Below, piece after piece: positions 36,476-44,856 of a stretch of DNA of 62,707 bases. A model generated the notes under the pieces. The model worked only from the letters and a program-made list of their open reading frames with translations, did not search any database and was not told where the DNA came from. This DNA is from an uncultured Prevotella sp. (lineage in GTDB: Bacteria; Bacteroidota; Bacteroidia; Bacteroidales; Bacteroidaceae), in contig ONAE01000016.1 of assembly GCA_900315695.1 (NCBI GenBank), positions 1-62,707 of the forward strand, given 5' to 3'. Both the position numbers and the translations under genes were made by a program. Position 1 is the first letter of the stretch. Each line of letters opens with the position of its first letter.

Positions 36476-36483
36476 CAAAGTTA
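36476..36483 (-). promoter_or_regulatory. -7 box for the purH(N)-mre operon
   Basis: Read leftward it is TAACTTTG, 40 bp before the purH(N) ATG. Confidence 0.55.
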
Positions 36484-36581
36484 CAAAAAGAAAACGGATT
36501 AATCTATATTTCCCGTATGAAAATTTAGATTAATCCGTGTTAAAATTGACTGCAGTCAATTAACAGTCTGCAATTTCCCGT

Positions 36582-38078
36582 TTATGAATGGAGGTCGAGA
36601 ATGAATCTGGTACCTTTTGTGAACTTCGGATCTATCTCCAGATCACCCTTCATCTTCAGTGCCATCTGCTTACAGATAGGCAGACCCAGTCCGTCACCCT
36701 CTGTCAGATCTTTAATCTCCAGGAATGGCTTGAACACATCCTCGCGTTTCTCCTCAGGTATAGGCTCACCCGTGTTTGCCACCAGGAACTGGAACGAATG
36801 GGCACCACGCTTCTTGAACTCCAGTGTGATCGTACCTTCTGCTGGCGTATATATAGCCGCATTCTTCAGCAGATGGCCCAAAATGTGAGAAACATAAGGC
36901 TTATAGAAGTTAGCACTCATCTTCGAAGCGTTCACCGTCAGGTTCACCTCACTCTTCACCTTGTCTCGAATCTCGTCCATCAGTTCCTCGCAGAACTCAG
37001 GAATCTTAATCTCCTCAAACTCCATCTCCTCAGCATTAGAATTCTCCAGATCCGAGAGCTGCTGGATATGACCGTTAAAGTCAATCAATGCCTTCACCTC
37101 AGGCTTGCTCTGATCGAACTTCTGTAAAGTGGGATTCATCTGAGCCGAGATATTGCTGATAAACTTAGCCTTCAGGGCATTGCTGTCGTTTGCAAGCTCA
37201 ATCTGCTTCTTCTGCTTACGGGTGAGCAGGATGAAGCGCATCAGCACGAGGCCACCCAGCACTAAGGCAGCAGCCAGAGCAGCAGCCAGGATACTCAGAC
37301 CAACGATGGCAGCCTGACGGGTAGTCAGCGAACTGTCCTTATCTTCAATCGTCGTATTAAGTTCGGTAATCTTATTATCCAATGCCTTGATATCGTCAGC
37401 ATGCTTCATGGCAATCGCTGAGTCCTTCCATGCGATATAGTTACTATATGAGTTAGCTACCAGATTGGCATTACCGCTCTTGCGTCCATTGGCAATCAGC
37501 GTCTTATAGGCCTGATCCACCTTATCATACTCCTTCGAGTTCGTCAACTTGGAAGCCATCTCCTTGAACACTGCATTTCCCTGTGCTGTCATTCCGAAGG
37601 AATAATAGTAGATTGCCTTATTATAAAGGATATCGTTCTTCAACTCATCCTTGCCAGAGGCATTAGCGTAGTTCTCCATTGCCTTAAGATGCTCCAAGGC
37701 ACTGGGAGAACGCTTCATCCTCATATACATCTCGTAGCGCTCCTTCGAAGTCAGGTAGAACATAGCTGCCTTAGCAGATGGATCGCCCTGGATGTTCTGC
37801 TCAATACGCGACAACAGATCGAAAGCCTCCTTATAGTAATTCTCCTTGTAATAAAGGGCCACAGCCTTCACACCGCACTCCGTTCCTGCCTGATAGTTAC
37901 CTTTATTCATGTAGTCCTCGTAGGCACGGATAAAATGATAGCGGGCATCTGCCGTCTTTTTGTCTTTAAGACTGGTTTCCGCACGCTGCTGCAACTCACT
38001 CATCTGCGCCTCCTGAGCATGCATAAAACCACAGGAAAGGAACAGACTCAAAGAAAGAATCAATACTTTTTTATTCAT
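36582..38078 (-). CDS. TPR-containing histidine-kinase-like protein lacking the phospho-acceptor His
   Basis: 498 residues: signal peptide (about 1-21), helical TPR-like region (about 25-240), membrane helix (about 258-284), coiled coil, degenerate HisKA, ATPase domain. Where kinases read FxSNxSHEIRTPL this one reads FISNISAQMNPTL, so Ala312 replaces the histidine. The ATPase N box (LLKNAAIY), a weak G1 (VANTGEPIP) and G2 (GDGLGLPIC) remain. It may bind ATP or act as a scaffold or regulator of another kinase, but should not autophosphorylate in the usual way. Architecture parallels the active kinase at 21084-22922. Monocistronic. Confidence 0.82.
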   Translation of the reverse strand: MNKKVLILSLSLFLSCGFMHAQEAQMSELQQRAETSLKDKKTADARYHFIRAYEDYMNKGNYQAGTECGVKAVALYYKENYYKEAFDLLSRIEQNIQGDPSAKAAMFYLTSKERYEMYMRMKRSPSALEHLKAMENYANASGKDELKNDILYNKAIYYYSFGMTAQGNAVFKEMASKLTNSKEYDKVDQAYKTLIANGRKSGNANLVANSYSNYIAWKDSAIAMKHADDIKALDNKITELNTTIEDKDSSLTTRQAAIVGLSILAAALAAALVLGGLVLMRFILLTRKQKKQIELANDSNALKAKFISNISAQMNPTLQKFDQSKPEVKALIDFNGHIQQLSDLENSNAEEMEFEEIKIPEFCEELMDEIRDKVKSEVNLTVNASKMSANFYKPYVSHILGHLLKNAAIYTPAEGTITLEFKKRGAHSFQFLVANTGEPIPEEKREDVFKPFLEIKDLTEGDGLGLPICKQMALKMKGDLEIDPKFTKGTRFILDLHS

Positions 38079-38111
38079 ATGCTGATAATGTATTTGCTAA
38101 AAATTCAACTG

Positions 38112-38142
38112 CAAAGGTAAGTATTAATTCCGAAACAACAAA
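38112..38142 (-). promoter_or_regulatory. Promoter for the kinase-like gene at 36582-38078
   Basis: Read leftward, TTTG (38139-38142) and TACCTTTG (38112-38119) are 19 bp apart. The -33 box touches the asnA terminator. Confidence 0.65.
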
Positions 38143-38179
38143 AAAAAGGGCAGGTTTTTTCTTGAAACCTGCCTTTTTA
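38142..38179 (-). terminator. Terminator after asnA
   Basis: Read leftward, GGCAGGTTT pairs with AAACCTGCC and a long T run follows. It separates asnA from the next leftward gene. Confidence 0.8.
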
Positions 38180-38195
38180 GATATTCTTTCATCCT

Positions 38196-39233
38196 CTAGA
38201 TCAAGTTCATGCCCAACTGTTTACACTCACGGCGCATCTCATCGGGCCAGATGCTGGCCTGAATCTCACCGATATGTCCCTTGTGGAGCAGCACCATACA
38301 AAGACGGCTCTGACCTATACCACCACCAATGCTCAAGGGCAGCTTATCGTTGAGCAGCTGCTGGTGGAAATAGAGCTCCTTGCGGTCTTCCTTATCCTCA
38401 ATCTTCAACTGACGAAGCAACGACTCTTTATCTACACGGATACCCATTGATGAGAGTTCAAACGAACGACCTAATACGGGATACCAGATCAGGATATCAC
38501 CGTTAAGTCCCTCAAGACCATTCTCTGACACCGTCGACCAGTCGTCATAGTCAGGTGCACGTCCATCATGTTTCTCTCCATTCGAGAGTTTGCCGCCTAT
38601 ACCTATTATAAATACAGCGCCATATTTTTCACAGATAGCATCCTCACGCTCCTTCGGTGTCTTGTCTGGATACATCTGCAACAGCTCTTCTGCGTGGATG
38701 AAGTGAATCTTTTCAGGCAGGAAGGGCTTAATCTGCGGATAAGTCTCGCAGGTAAGATATTCCGTTCGGCGTATAGCAGCATAGATGCGCTCCACGATGT
38801 TTTTCAGGAAACTGACGGTGCGGTCCTCCTTACGGATCACTGCCTCCCAGTCCCACTGATCCACGTAGAGAGAGTGCAGATTGTCGAGTTCCTCATCCGC
38901 GCGTATTGCGTTCATATCTGTATAGATGCCGTAGCCTGGTTCTATCTGATACTCTGCCAGAGAGAGCCGCTTCCACTTAGCCAGCGAATGAACCACCTCA
39001 GCCTTTGCGTCGCCCAGATCCTTAATCGGGAAGGTAACGGCACGCTCCACACCGTTCAGATCGTCGTTGATACCCAGTCCCTTCAACACGAAAAGAGGAG
39101 CTGTGACACGACGAAGACGCAGTTCAGTAGAAAGATTCTGCTGAAAGAAGTCCTTTATGAGTTTGATACCCTGCTCCGTCTGCTTCATATCGAGCAGCGG
39201 TTCATACATCACTGGTTTGATTACTTGTCCCAT
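38196..39233 (-). CDS. asnA: Aspartate--ammonia ligase (asparagine synthetase A)
   Basis: 345 residues, the ammonia-using asparagine synthetase related to class II aminoacyl-tRNA synthetases. LRRVTAPLFV, HSLYVDQWDWE, the GIRVD-E segment and GGGIGQSRLCM motif 3 are present. Length is typical. Monocistronic between its promoter and terminator. Confidence 0.95.
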   Translation of the reverse strand: MGQVIKPVMYEPLLDMKQTEQGIKLIKDFFQQNLSTELRLRRVTAPLFVLKGLGINDDLNGVERAVTFPIKDLGDAKAEVVHSLAKWKRLSLAEYQIEPGYGIYTDMNAIRADEELDNLHSLYVDQWDWEAVIRKEDRTVSFLKNIVERIYAAIRRTEYLTCETYPQIKPFLPEKIHFIHAEELLQMYPDKTPKEREDAICEKYGAVFIIGIGGKLSNGEKHDGRAPDYDDWSTVSENGLEGLNGDILIWYPVLGRSFELSSMGIRVDKESLLRQLKIEDKEDRKELYFHQQLLNDKLPLSIGGGIGQSRLCMVLLHKGHIGEIQASIWPDEMRRECKQLGMNLI

Positions 39234-39260
39234 ATTTACAGTTTATGCTTAAATTGCGTG

Positions 39261-39268
39261 CAAAGATA
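39261..39268 (-). promoter_or_regulatory. -7 box for asnA
   Basis: Read leftward it is TATCTTTG, 27 bp before the asnA ATG. Confidence 0.55.
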
Positions 39269-39418
39269 CATATTTATTATCAATTTGCAAGAAAAACGAG
39301 AGATTTATTTGCAAAAATATCACAAATCCTTGATATTTGATAACAATTTGCACACTCCCCCACCCGTTAACAAATCATAATTCTTAATTCGTCATTCTTC
39401 ATTCTGAATTAAAATCAG

Positions 39419-39426
39419 TACTTTTG
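39419..39426 (+). promoter_or_regulatory. -7 box for tRNA-Arg
   Basis: TACTTTTG lies 64 bp before the tRNA gene. Confidence 0.45.
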
Positions 39427-39490
39427 CATCCGCATTTCAAACAAATGCAGCTGCCAGAAAGCAGTTTTGGTCCCGTAGGCGACTTTCCGA

Positions 39491-39562
39491 GCACCCGTAG
39501 TTTAAAGGATAGAATAACGGATTCCGGTTCCGTTGGTCACGGTTCGATTCCGTGCGGGTGTA
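39491..39562 (+). tRNA. tRNA-Arg (anticodon CCG)
   Basis: A 72-base cloverleaf can be folded: acceptor GCACCCG with CGGGTGT, anticodon stem ACGGA/TCCGT around loop TTCCGGT with anticodon CCG, and T arm CACGG/CCGTG around TTCGATT. The first acceptor pair is G-U. No CCA is encoded. It reads CGG codons. The accessory island begins directly after its 3' end, which makes it a possible integration site. Confidence 0.92.
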
Positions 39563-39619
39563 CGCTTATTTTTGAGCCCTATCGATAAGCACTTGGTTTG
39601 AGGATTGGATTTGGTCTGC

Positions 39620-41002
39620 TTATTTACCCAAATCTTCTACCAGCTTATCAAAGTCCGAGAGGAATGTCTGGTCTTGAATCCTCCAGAATTTCTCATATTC
39701 CCCTAACGCTTTGGCTTCAGCTTCCTCGTGAGTCACGGAACCTGCATCGGGCAGGATGTCAGCGTCCGACACTTTCAGATAGTGCTCCAAAACCTGTTTC
39801 CATTCAGCCATCGTTGTCAAAACATGCCGCCTGGCTCTTCGCTCTGCAATTTCGAGGAAAGCCGTCGTCAGCAAGTTCAGTTCATCCACTTCCTTCTCTG
39901 ACAGATAATTCTTGGCTATCGTCACATCACTTTTAACGACTCTGCCATCAGGCGCATTCTTCCACATCATCAGTCCCATGTGAGGTTTCTCCGCATCAGC
40001 ACGGTCATAGACAATCTCTGCTGCCGTCTGATGCGTCACGGCATAGTGCATCATATTCTGTACTGTCTTATAGAAAGATCGTGTTATCTCACTATTCTTG
40101 TCATAGTCGCTGCTGCACTCGGCATAGATGTCCGTTATCTTCTGATAATAGCGACGCTCTGAGGTACGTATCTCACGGATGCGATCCAGCAATTCCTCAA
40201 AGTAGTCAGCCCCAAAGGGATTCTTGCCTTTCAGGCGCTCATCATCCATCACAAATCCCTTGATGATATACTCCTTCAAAACCTCTCGCGCCCAGATGCG
40301 GAATTGGGTCGCCTCGTAACTATTCACCCGATAACCAACCGCAATGATCGCATCCAAATTATACAGCAGAACGCCCTGTTCATCGCAATTGTCCGACGGA
40401 TTCAAAATTTTTTTGATTGCTGTGGACAATTGCAACTCTCCCGTATCATTGATTTGTAGCAAATGATAACTGATATCTTGTATTGTCACATTAAACAACT
40501 CAGACATTCGCTTCTGAGAAAGCCAGAATGTGTCCTGACTGAAAAGCACGTTCACATTCACTTTTCCTGTACTCGAACGATATATCAAAACGTTACCCTC
40601 AACGCTTGTAGCCAGTTCCTGAGAGTTCATTTTACTGGTGAAATATTCCTTGGCAGCCTTCACAATAGGCTTCTTCTGGTCTGCGTTCAAGGCTATTGCC
40701 ACACAGGCAGTTCTTGACAACTTGATGGACTTCACTTGTCGATAGCCACCATTATTCAGTTGCGCCATCTCCTCTATCTCCACCATGTGTTCCTTCAAAT
40801 CTAAGCCCTTCTCTTGCTGCAGGAAAGTGGCGACCTTGTCCATCAACCGCTCAAAGTTCCAGTACTTCTGGTATCCCATGAGTCGCGCCAACTTGCGTGA
40901 GTTCCACCAATCACGACCTTCACCATCCGTCTCTTTGATAACCTCAAAGGGCGACTGCATCTCTTCCGGAGAGAACATCTCTATTTCGTTTGTATTGTCC
41001 AT
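39620..41002 (-). CDS. DinD-like domain fused to a RhuM-family protein
   Basis: 460 residues from the ATG at 41002. Residues about 17-130 resemble the start of DNA-damage-inducible protein D (SPFEVIKETDGEGRDWWNSR, LMGYQKYWNFERLMDKV, KLSRTACVAIALNADQKKPI). From about 136 on it is RhuM/virulence-protein like (VNVLFSQDTFWLSQKRMSEL, NLDAIIAVGYRVNS, ATQFRIWA). Both families are common beside type I restriction systems and phage genes. The frame extends to 41044, but the -7 box at 41011-41018 favours 41002, giving an almost leaderless mRNA. Function unknown; a regulator or SOS-linked modulator of the neighbouring system is possible. Confidence 0.75.
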   Translation of the reverse strand: MDNTNEIEMFSPEEMQSPFEVIKETDGEGRDWWNSRKLARLMGYQKYWNFERLMDKVATFLQQEKGLDLKEHMVEIEEMAQLNNGGYRQVKSIKLSRTACVAIALNADQKKPIVKAAKEYFTSKMNSQELATSVEGNVLIYRSSTGKVNVNVLFSQDTFWLSQKRMSELFNVTIQDISYHLLQINDTGELQLSTAIKKILNPSDNCDEQGVLLYNLDAIIAVGYRVNSYEATQFRIWAREVLKEYIIKGFVMDDERLKGKNPFGADYFEELLDRIREIRTSERRYYQKITDIYAECSSDYDKNSEITRSFYKTVQNMMHYAVTHQTAAEIVYDRADAEKPHMGLMMWKNAPDGRVVKSDVTIAKNYLSEKEVDELNLLTTAFLEIAERRARRHVLTTMAEWKQVLEHYLKVSDADILPDAGSVTHEEAEAKALGEYEKFWRIQDQTFLSDFDKLVEDLGK

Positions 41003-41010
41003 AACGTTTG

Positions 41011-41018
41011 CAAAGTTA
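41011..41018 (-). promoter_or_regulatory. -7 box for the DinD-RhuM fusion gene
   Basis: Read leftward it is TAACTTTG, ending 9 bp before the ATG at 41002. It shows the gene can be transcribed separately from the hsd operon. Confidence 0.45.
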
Positions 41019-41132
41019 ATCTCATTATTTAGAGAGAGGTTCACAATATGTTTTGTTTAACACTCTGTCTCGAATCTCTACAGCCTCAATAATAATGATT
41101 TACCATAGCTATTTCCTTTATTCTATTCATGT

Positions 41133-41789
41133 TTACAAACTATTACCGTATTTCTCTAACCACGCTTGAGCTTGTTTATAATTAGGACAATGAGAATTGA
41201 GTAAAGTCTCAAATTTCACTGTATGCTTCATAATCAGCGTATGGCATAGTTCGTGAATAATCACATAATCAATTACGAAGTCTGGTGCTTTGATAATGCG
41301 CCAATTGATGGAAATATTCTTGTCTGCAGAACAGTTGCCCCATTTACTTTTCTGACTTCTAAGAAATAGTCTATTAAATGGCAACATTAGATTCTCTGAC
41401 AACTCAGCAACTCTTGGGTAGATATATTTCTTCGCAACGCTCTTCAGCCATTGCTCTTGAACATTCGCATCCAGCAAATTCCGCCTTGCCTGAATGGTTC
41501 TGCTCTCTTCATTAACGACTACCTTATTCTTATATTGTGAAGAATAGAAGTACGCATAGCGATTTCCAAACAAAAGTAGTTCATTTCGTCGCAATAGGAT
41601 TTTTCCTTTCTGCTTGAAATATTGTTGTTTCGATGCAATCCATGTGGCTTTCATTTCCAGAACCTTACTAATATCTTGATCCGTAAAGTTCTGTGGGACA
41701 TACAAGCGCACAGAGCCATCTTCATGTACTCGAAGACGGGCATGTTTTACATTCCTATGTTCTACTATATAATTACTTGGCAATGTCAT
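41133..41789 (-). CDS. YgjP-type (DUF45, M48-like) metallopeptidase
   Basis: 218 residues. SKWGNCSADKNISINWRI and the zinc motif HELCH (His179, Glu180, His183) with a third ligand His189 in MKHTVKFE identify the family; proteins like this are frequent companions of type I restriction operons. The ATG overlaps the hsdR stop by one base (TGATG), so translation is coupled. The role in restriction is not known; turnover of HsdR is one idea. Confidence 0.88.
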   Translation of the reverse strand: MTLPSNYIVEHRNVKHARLRVHEDGSVRLYVPQNFTDQDISKVLEMKATWIASKQQYFKQKGKILLRRNELLLFGNRYAYFYSSQYKNKVVVNEESRTIQARRNLLDANVQEQWLKSVAKKYIYPRVAELSENLMLPFNRLFLRSQKSKWGNCSADKNISINWRIIKAPDFVIDYVIIHELCHTLIMKHTVKFETLLNSHCPNYKQAQAWLEKYGNSL

Positions 41790-44700
41790 CAGTTCAAACT
41801 AAAATTCTTTAAGATAGATTTCATCAATGTCTTACCCAATTCTCCATCGACATCAAGATTCAAGGAATCATATTTCGGATTAGCAGCTAACAAGGCCACT
41901 TCACCCTCCATTCTGTTATATTCCTGCGTCACTTCCTGCCAACCAATATATATCTTTGAGCGGATTTTTCTCGTAAGTTCTTCTGCAAACTCTCTTACCA
42001 ATTCTTCATTGAAATCCTCCATCTGATTCTTAATATTCTGATAGATTTCAAATGTTCCTTTGTTGTCAAAGCCCATCTTTTTGGGAATCTCAATAGCCTC
42101 ATCCACTTCTGTATAGAGTTCACTCAGTTTCTTCAACAATCCTTCTATCTCAATAGCGTTGGCATTCTTCTGTCGAATTAAGGCATCCAATCGTTCTTGG
42201 AATTCAATGTAGATGGCACTGTTATTCTGATTCGTACGGATCATTGTCTCAATATCACGGATAATCTTCTCAGCCTTGTCGCTGGGTGATAGCTTCGTTT
42301 CCTGCAATTTCGTTAGATAGTCTGCATCAATAGCTATTTCCGGCATGTGGCCTCTAAAGTCGAGTAATATGGTACTTTCTTCCAACAGTTTCCTTGTCTG
42401 AGCAGCATAAAATTCTGCATCAAAGTCGATACGACGGAACTCCTCCATATAGAGTTCATAGATAGTAACCAACCACTGATACTTTGTGCGATATGGGCGA
42501 AGCCCTGGGTTTGGGCTGATGGCTTCCCATAGTTGTACGACACGATGGAATTCGTTCTCAAACTGTCCGTGGTCTATCTCGCTTAACTTTCGGATAATGG
42601 CAATCTGACACTCATAGCTGTCTTCCAGTTCGATTCCCTCAAAATGTTTAAAGGCAATGTCAAGCACTTTTGGAAATTCCTTCAGCAAGGAATCTACATC
42701 TTCAAACTCACCAATGTCCTGAGGATCATAGTTCAAGGCTTCCTTATAATTCTGGAACACGCCTACATAATCGACTATCCGGCCAAATTCCTTTGTGAGT
42801 TTCAATTCACCTATGCTATCGCCATCATAATCGTACGGACGGTTTGTCCTTGCCACCGCTTGCAGCAGATTGTGGTCACGCAACGGACTGTCTAAATACA
42901 TAGTCTGTTCAATAGGCGCATCAAAGCCTGTCAATAGCATATTGCAAACGATGAATATCTTCAGATTATTACCCTTTGCCTGCTCCTCTGGAGTGATGCG
43001 TTTCTTGAAATTCTTTATCAGTTGCTTACGCTCTGTATCTGTCAGATAAAACGGAGAGAACATAGCGTAACGTTCAGCAGTATCATACTGACCTTTTGAG
43101 AAAATAATCTGCAATTCTGACTTGTCGAAGTAATTCAGCAGTTCATTATAGTATAGCACACAGGCCTCCTTGTCAATAGCTACCACCTGAGCCTTGAATC
43201 CTTGCGGTTCCAACCGTTCCTTGAAATCTTTAGCAATATCTGCAGCCAGTACCGATATTCGTTCCTGTTTCTTCATCAGCGTTTTCCACGGTTGTATTTT
43301 CTGCTCCACCTGTCTCTTCTCGTCTTCTTCCAAACCAGCCGTGATTTCTTCATAGCCTATCTTCAACTTATCCTTGTCCAGAAACCACTGTGAAGGGCCA
43401 AGCGTATATTTGATGGGCTTGGTGGCACCGTCGTTGATGGCGTCAATAACGCTGTACTTATCCAGATAGTATTCTATCTTGCCGTTCTTGTCCTTGATGC
43501 CAAACTCACGATGAGTTTTAGGTATAGGCGTACCAGTAAAAGCAAACCGTTTGGCATTAGGCAAGACTGCCTGTAGCTCCATCTGATAATCACCGTACTC
43601 CGTGCGGTGTGCCTCGTCAATCAGTACAATCACGTTACCTCTGTCGTCAACTATGTTTCCCAGTTCGTTGAATTTCTGTATGGTGGTGATAAAGACGCCT
43701 GCGGGCTTGTCCTTAATAATAGATTTCAAATCACCTATACTCATCACTGGGCGGGCATTTGGAAAGACACATTCTAAAAAGGTGTCGCCTATCTGCTCAT
43801 CCAAGTCTCTGCGGTCAACCACTATAAAGATAGTAGGATCGTCCAGTTCTTCTGCCTTACGCAGTTTGTAAGCCGTATAGAGCATGGTAAGCGATTTGCC
43901 TGAGCCCTGTGTATGCCAGATAACTCCTTGCTTTTTGTCTGTATGGGTCACACGCTCTACTATCTTATTAGCAGCACGCAGTTGCTGATAGCGAGCTACC
44001 TTCTTGATAATCTTTCCATTATCACGCTCAAACACGATAAAGTGCTGTAGGATGTCAAGCACACGCTCGGGCTGTAGTAGTCCGATGATGCCAAACTTCA
44101 TCTGCTCCAGCAGATTACCATTCGGCAGACGTTCAACATCGAAGTGCATCAGTCCGTCTTCCTCGTCCTTGTATGTCTTGCACAGATCATTCTCTGGGGC
44201 AAGAATCGGATTAGGATATTTATTGGCTATTACGGAGTCTTTCCATTCGTTAAAGTAGGAGGCAGAGGCTCCTGGGATACCGTATTTACACAGTCGCCCA
44301 TTGCATGCTACGCCAAACAGATGAGCCATAAAGAGTTTGTCACTCCGTCGGTCGTAAGTATCGAACTGACGAACACCTTCTAGCCAGTTTGTTCCTCGTC
44401 TGGCACATTGTTTCGCCTCTATGGGTACTAGTGGAATACCATTCACCAACAAGCAAATATCTACACGAACCTGTTGAACGGTATATTGGTTAGTGACGAT
44501 AAAACTGTTCTGCCAAATATCTTCAAAGTCAATGAAGCGAATTGTCTTGTCCTCTTTGTCTATGGTCATTGTAACACCATCCACCAACTGATTCAGAAAG
44601 CTCTCATTTCCTTCTATCGGACTCTGATTTCGTAGATTGTTAAGCAGCACTTCTACTGCAGATTTCGCTGCCGGCTCCTTGATGCCGTTCAGTGCCATCA

Positions 44701-44851
44701 CTTTCTCCACTAAAATAGGTTCTATCACCGCATTCATCTGCAAGCGGTTATATGGCTTCAAGTCATCCGCCAACCGTAATGTCCAGCCCATTTTCGAGAG
44801 CCATTCCGTTACCTTTGCCTCAACAGGCTTTTGTTCGTGTAGTCTTGACAT
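41789..44851 (-). CDS. hsdR: Type I restriction enzyme, R subunit (HsdR)
   Basis: 1,020 residues, full length. The N-terminal nuclease has Asp131, Glu145 and Lys147 (VDICLLV, PIEAKQ). The translocase has GSGKS (316-320), DEAH (412-415) and TGTPIPKT. A C-terminal helical region (about 800-1,000) binds the methylase. It cuts DNA far from the recognition site after translocation stalls. It lies 5 bp after the DUF2971 gene. No frameshift seen. Confidence 0.95.
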   Translation of the reverse strand: MSRLHEQKPVEAKVTEWLSKMGWTLRLADDLKPYNRLQMNAVIEPILVEKVMALNGIKEPAAKSAVEVLLNNLRNQSPIEGNESFLNQLVDGVTMTIDKEDKTIRFIDFEDIWQNSFIVTNQYTVQQVRVDICLLVNGIPLVPIEAKQCARRGTNWLEGVRQFDTYDRRSDKLFMAHLFGVACNGRLCKYGIPGASASYFNEWKDSVIANKYPNPILAPENDLCKTYKDEEDGLMHFDVERLPNGNLLEQMKFGIIGLLQPERVLDILQHFIVFERDNGKIIKKVARYQQLRAANKIVERVTHTDKKQGVIWHTQGSGKSLTMLYTAYKLRKAEELDDPTIFIVVDRRDLDEQIGDTFLECVFPNARPVMSIGDLKSIIKDKPAGVFITTIQKFNELGNIVDDRGNVIVLIDEAHRTEYGDYQMELQAVLPNAKRFAFTGTPIPKTHREFGIKDKNGKIEYYLDKYSVIDAINDGATKPIKYTLGPSQWFLDKDKLKIGYEEITAGLEEDEKRQVEQKIQPWKTLMKKQERISVLAADIAKDFKERLEPQGFKAQVVAIDKEACVLYYNELLNYFDKSELQIIFSKGQYDTAERYAMFSPFYLTDTERKQLIKNFKKRITPEEQAKGNNLKIFIVCNMLLTGFDAPIEQTMYLDSPLRDHNLLQAVARTNRPYDYDGDSIGELKLTKEFGRIVDYVGVFQNYKEALNYDPQDIGEFEDVDSLLKEFPKVLDIAFKHFEGIELEDSYECQIAIIRKLSEIDHGQFENEFHRVVQLWEAISPNPGLRPYRTKYQWLVTIYELYMEEFRRIDFDAEFYAAQTRKLLEESTILLDFRGHMPEIAIDADYLTKLQETKLSPSDKAEKIIRDIETMIRTNQNNSAIYIEFQERLDALIRQKNANAIEIEGLLKKLSELYTEVDEAIEIPKKMGFDNKGTFEIYQNIKNQMEDFNEELVREFAEELTRKIRSKIYIGWQEVTQEYNRMEGEVALLAANPKYDSLNLDVDGELGKTLMKSILKNFSLN

Positions 44852-44856
44852 AATCT

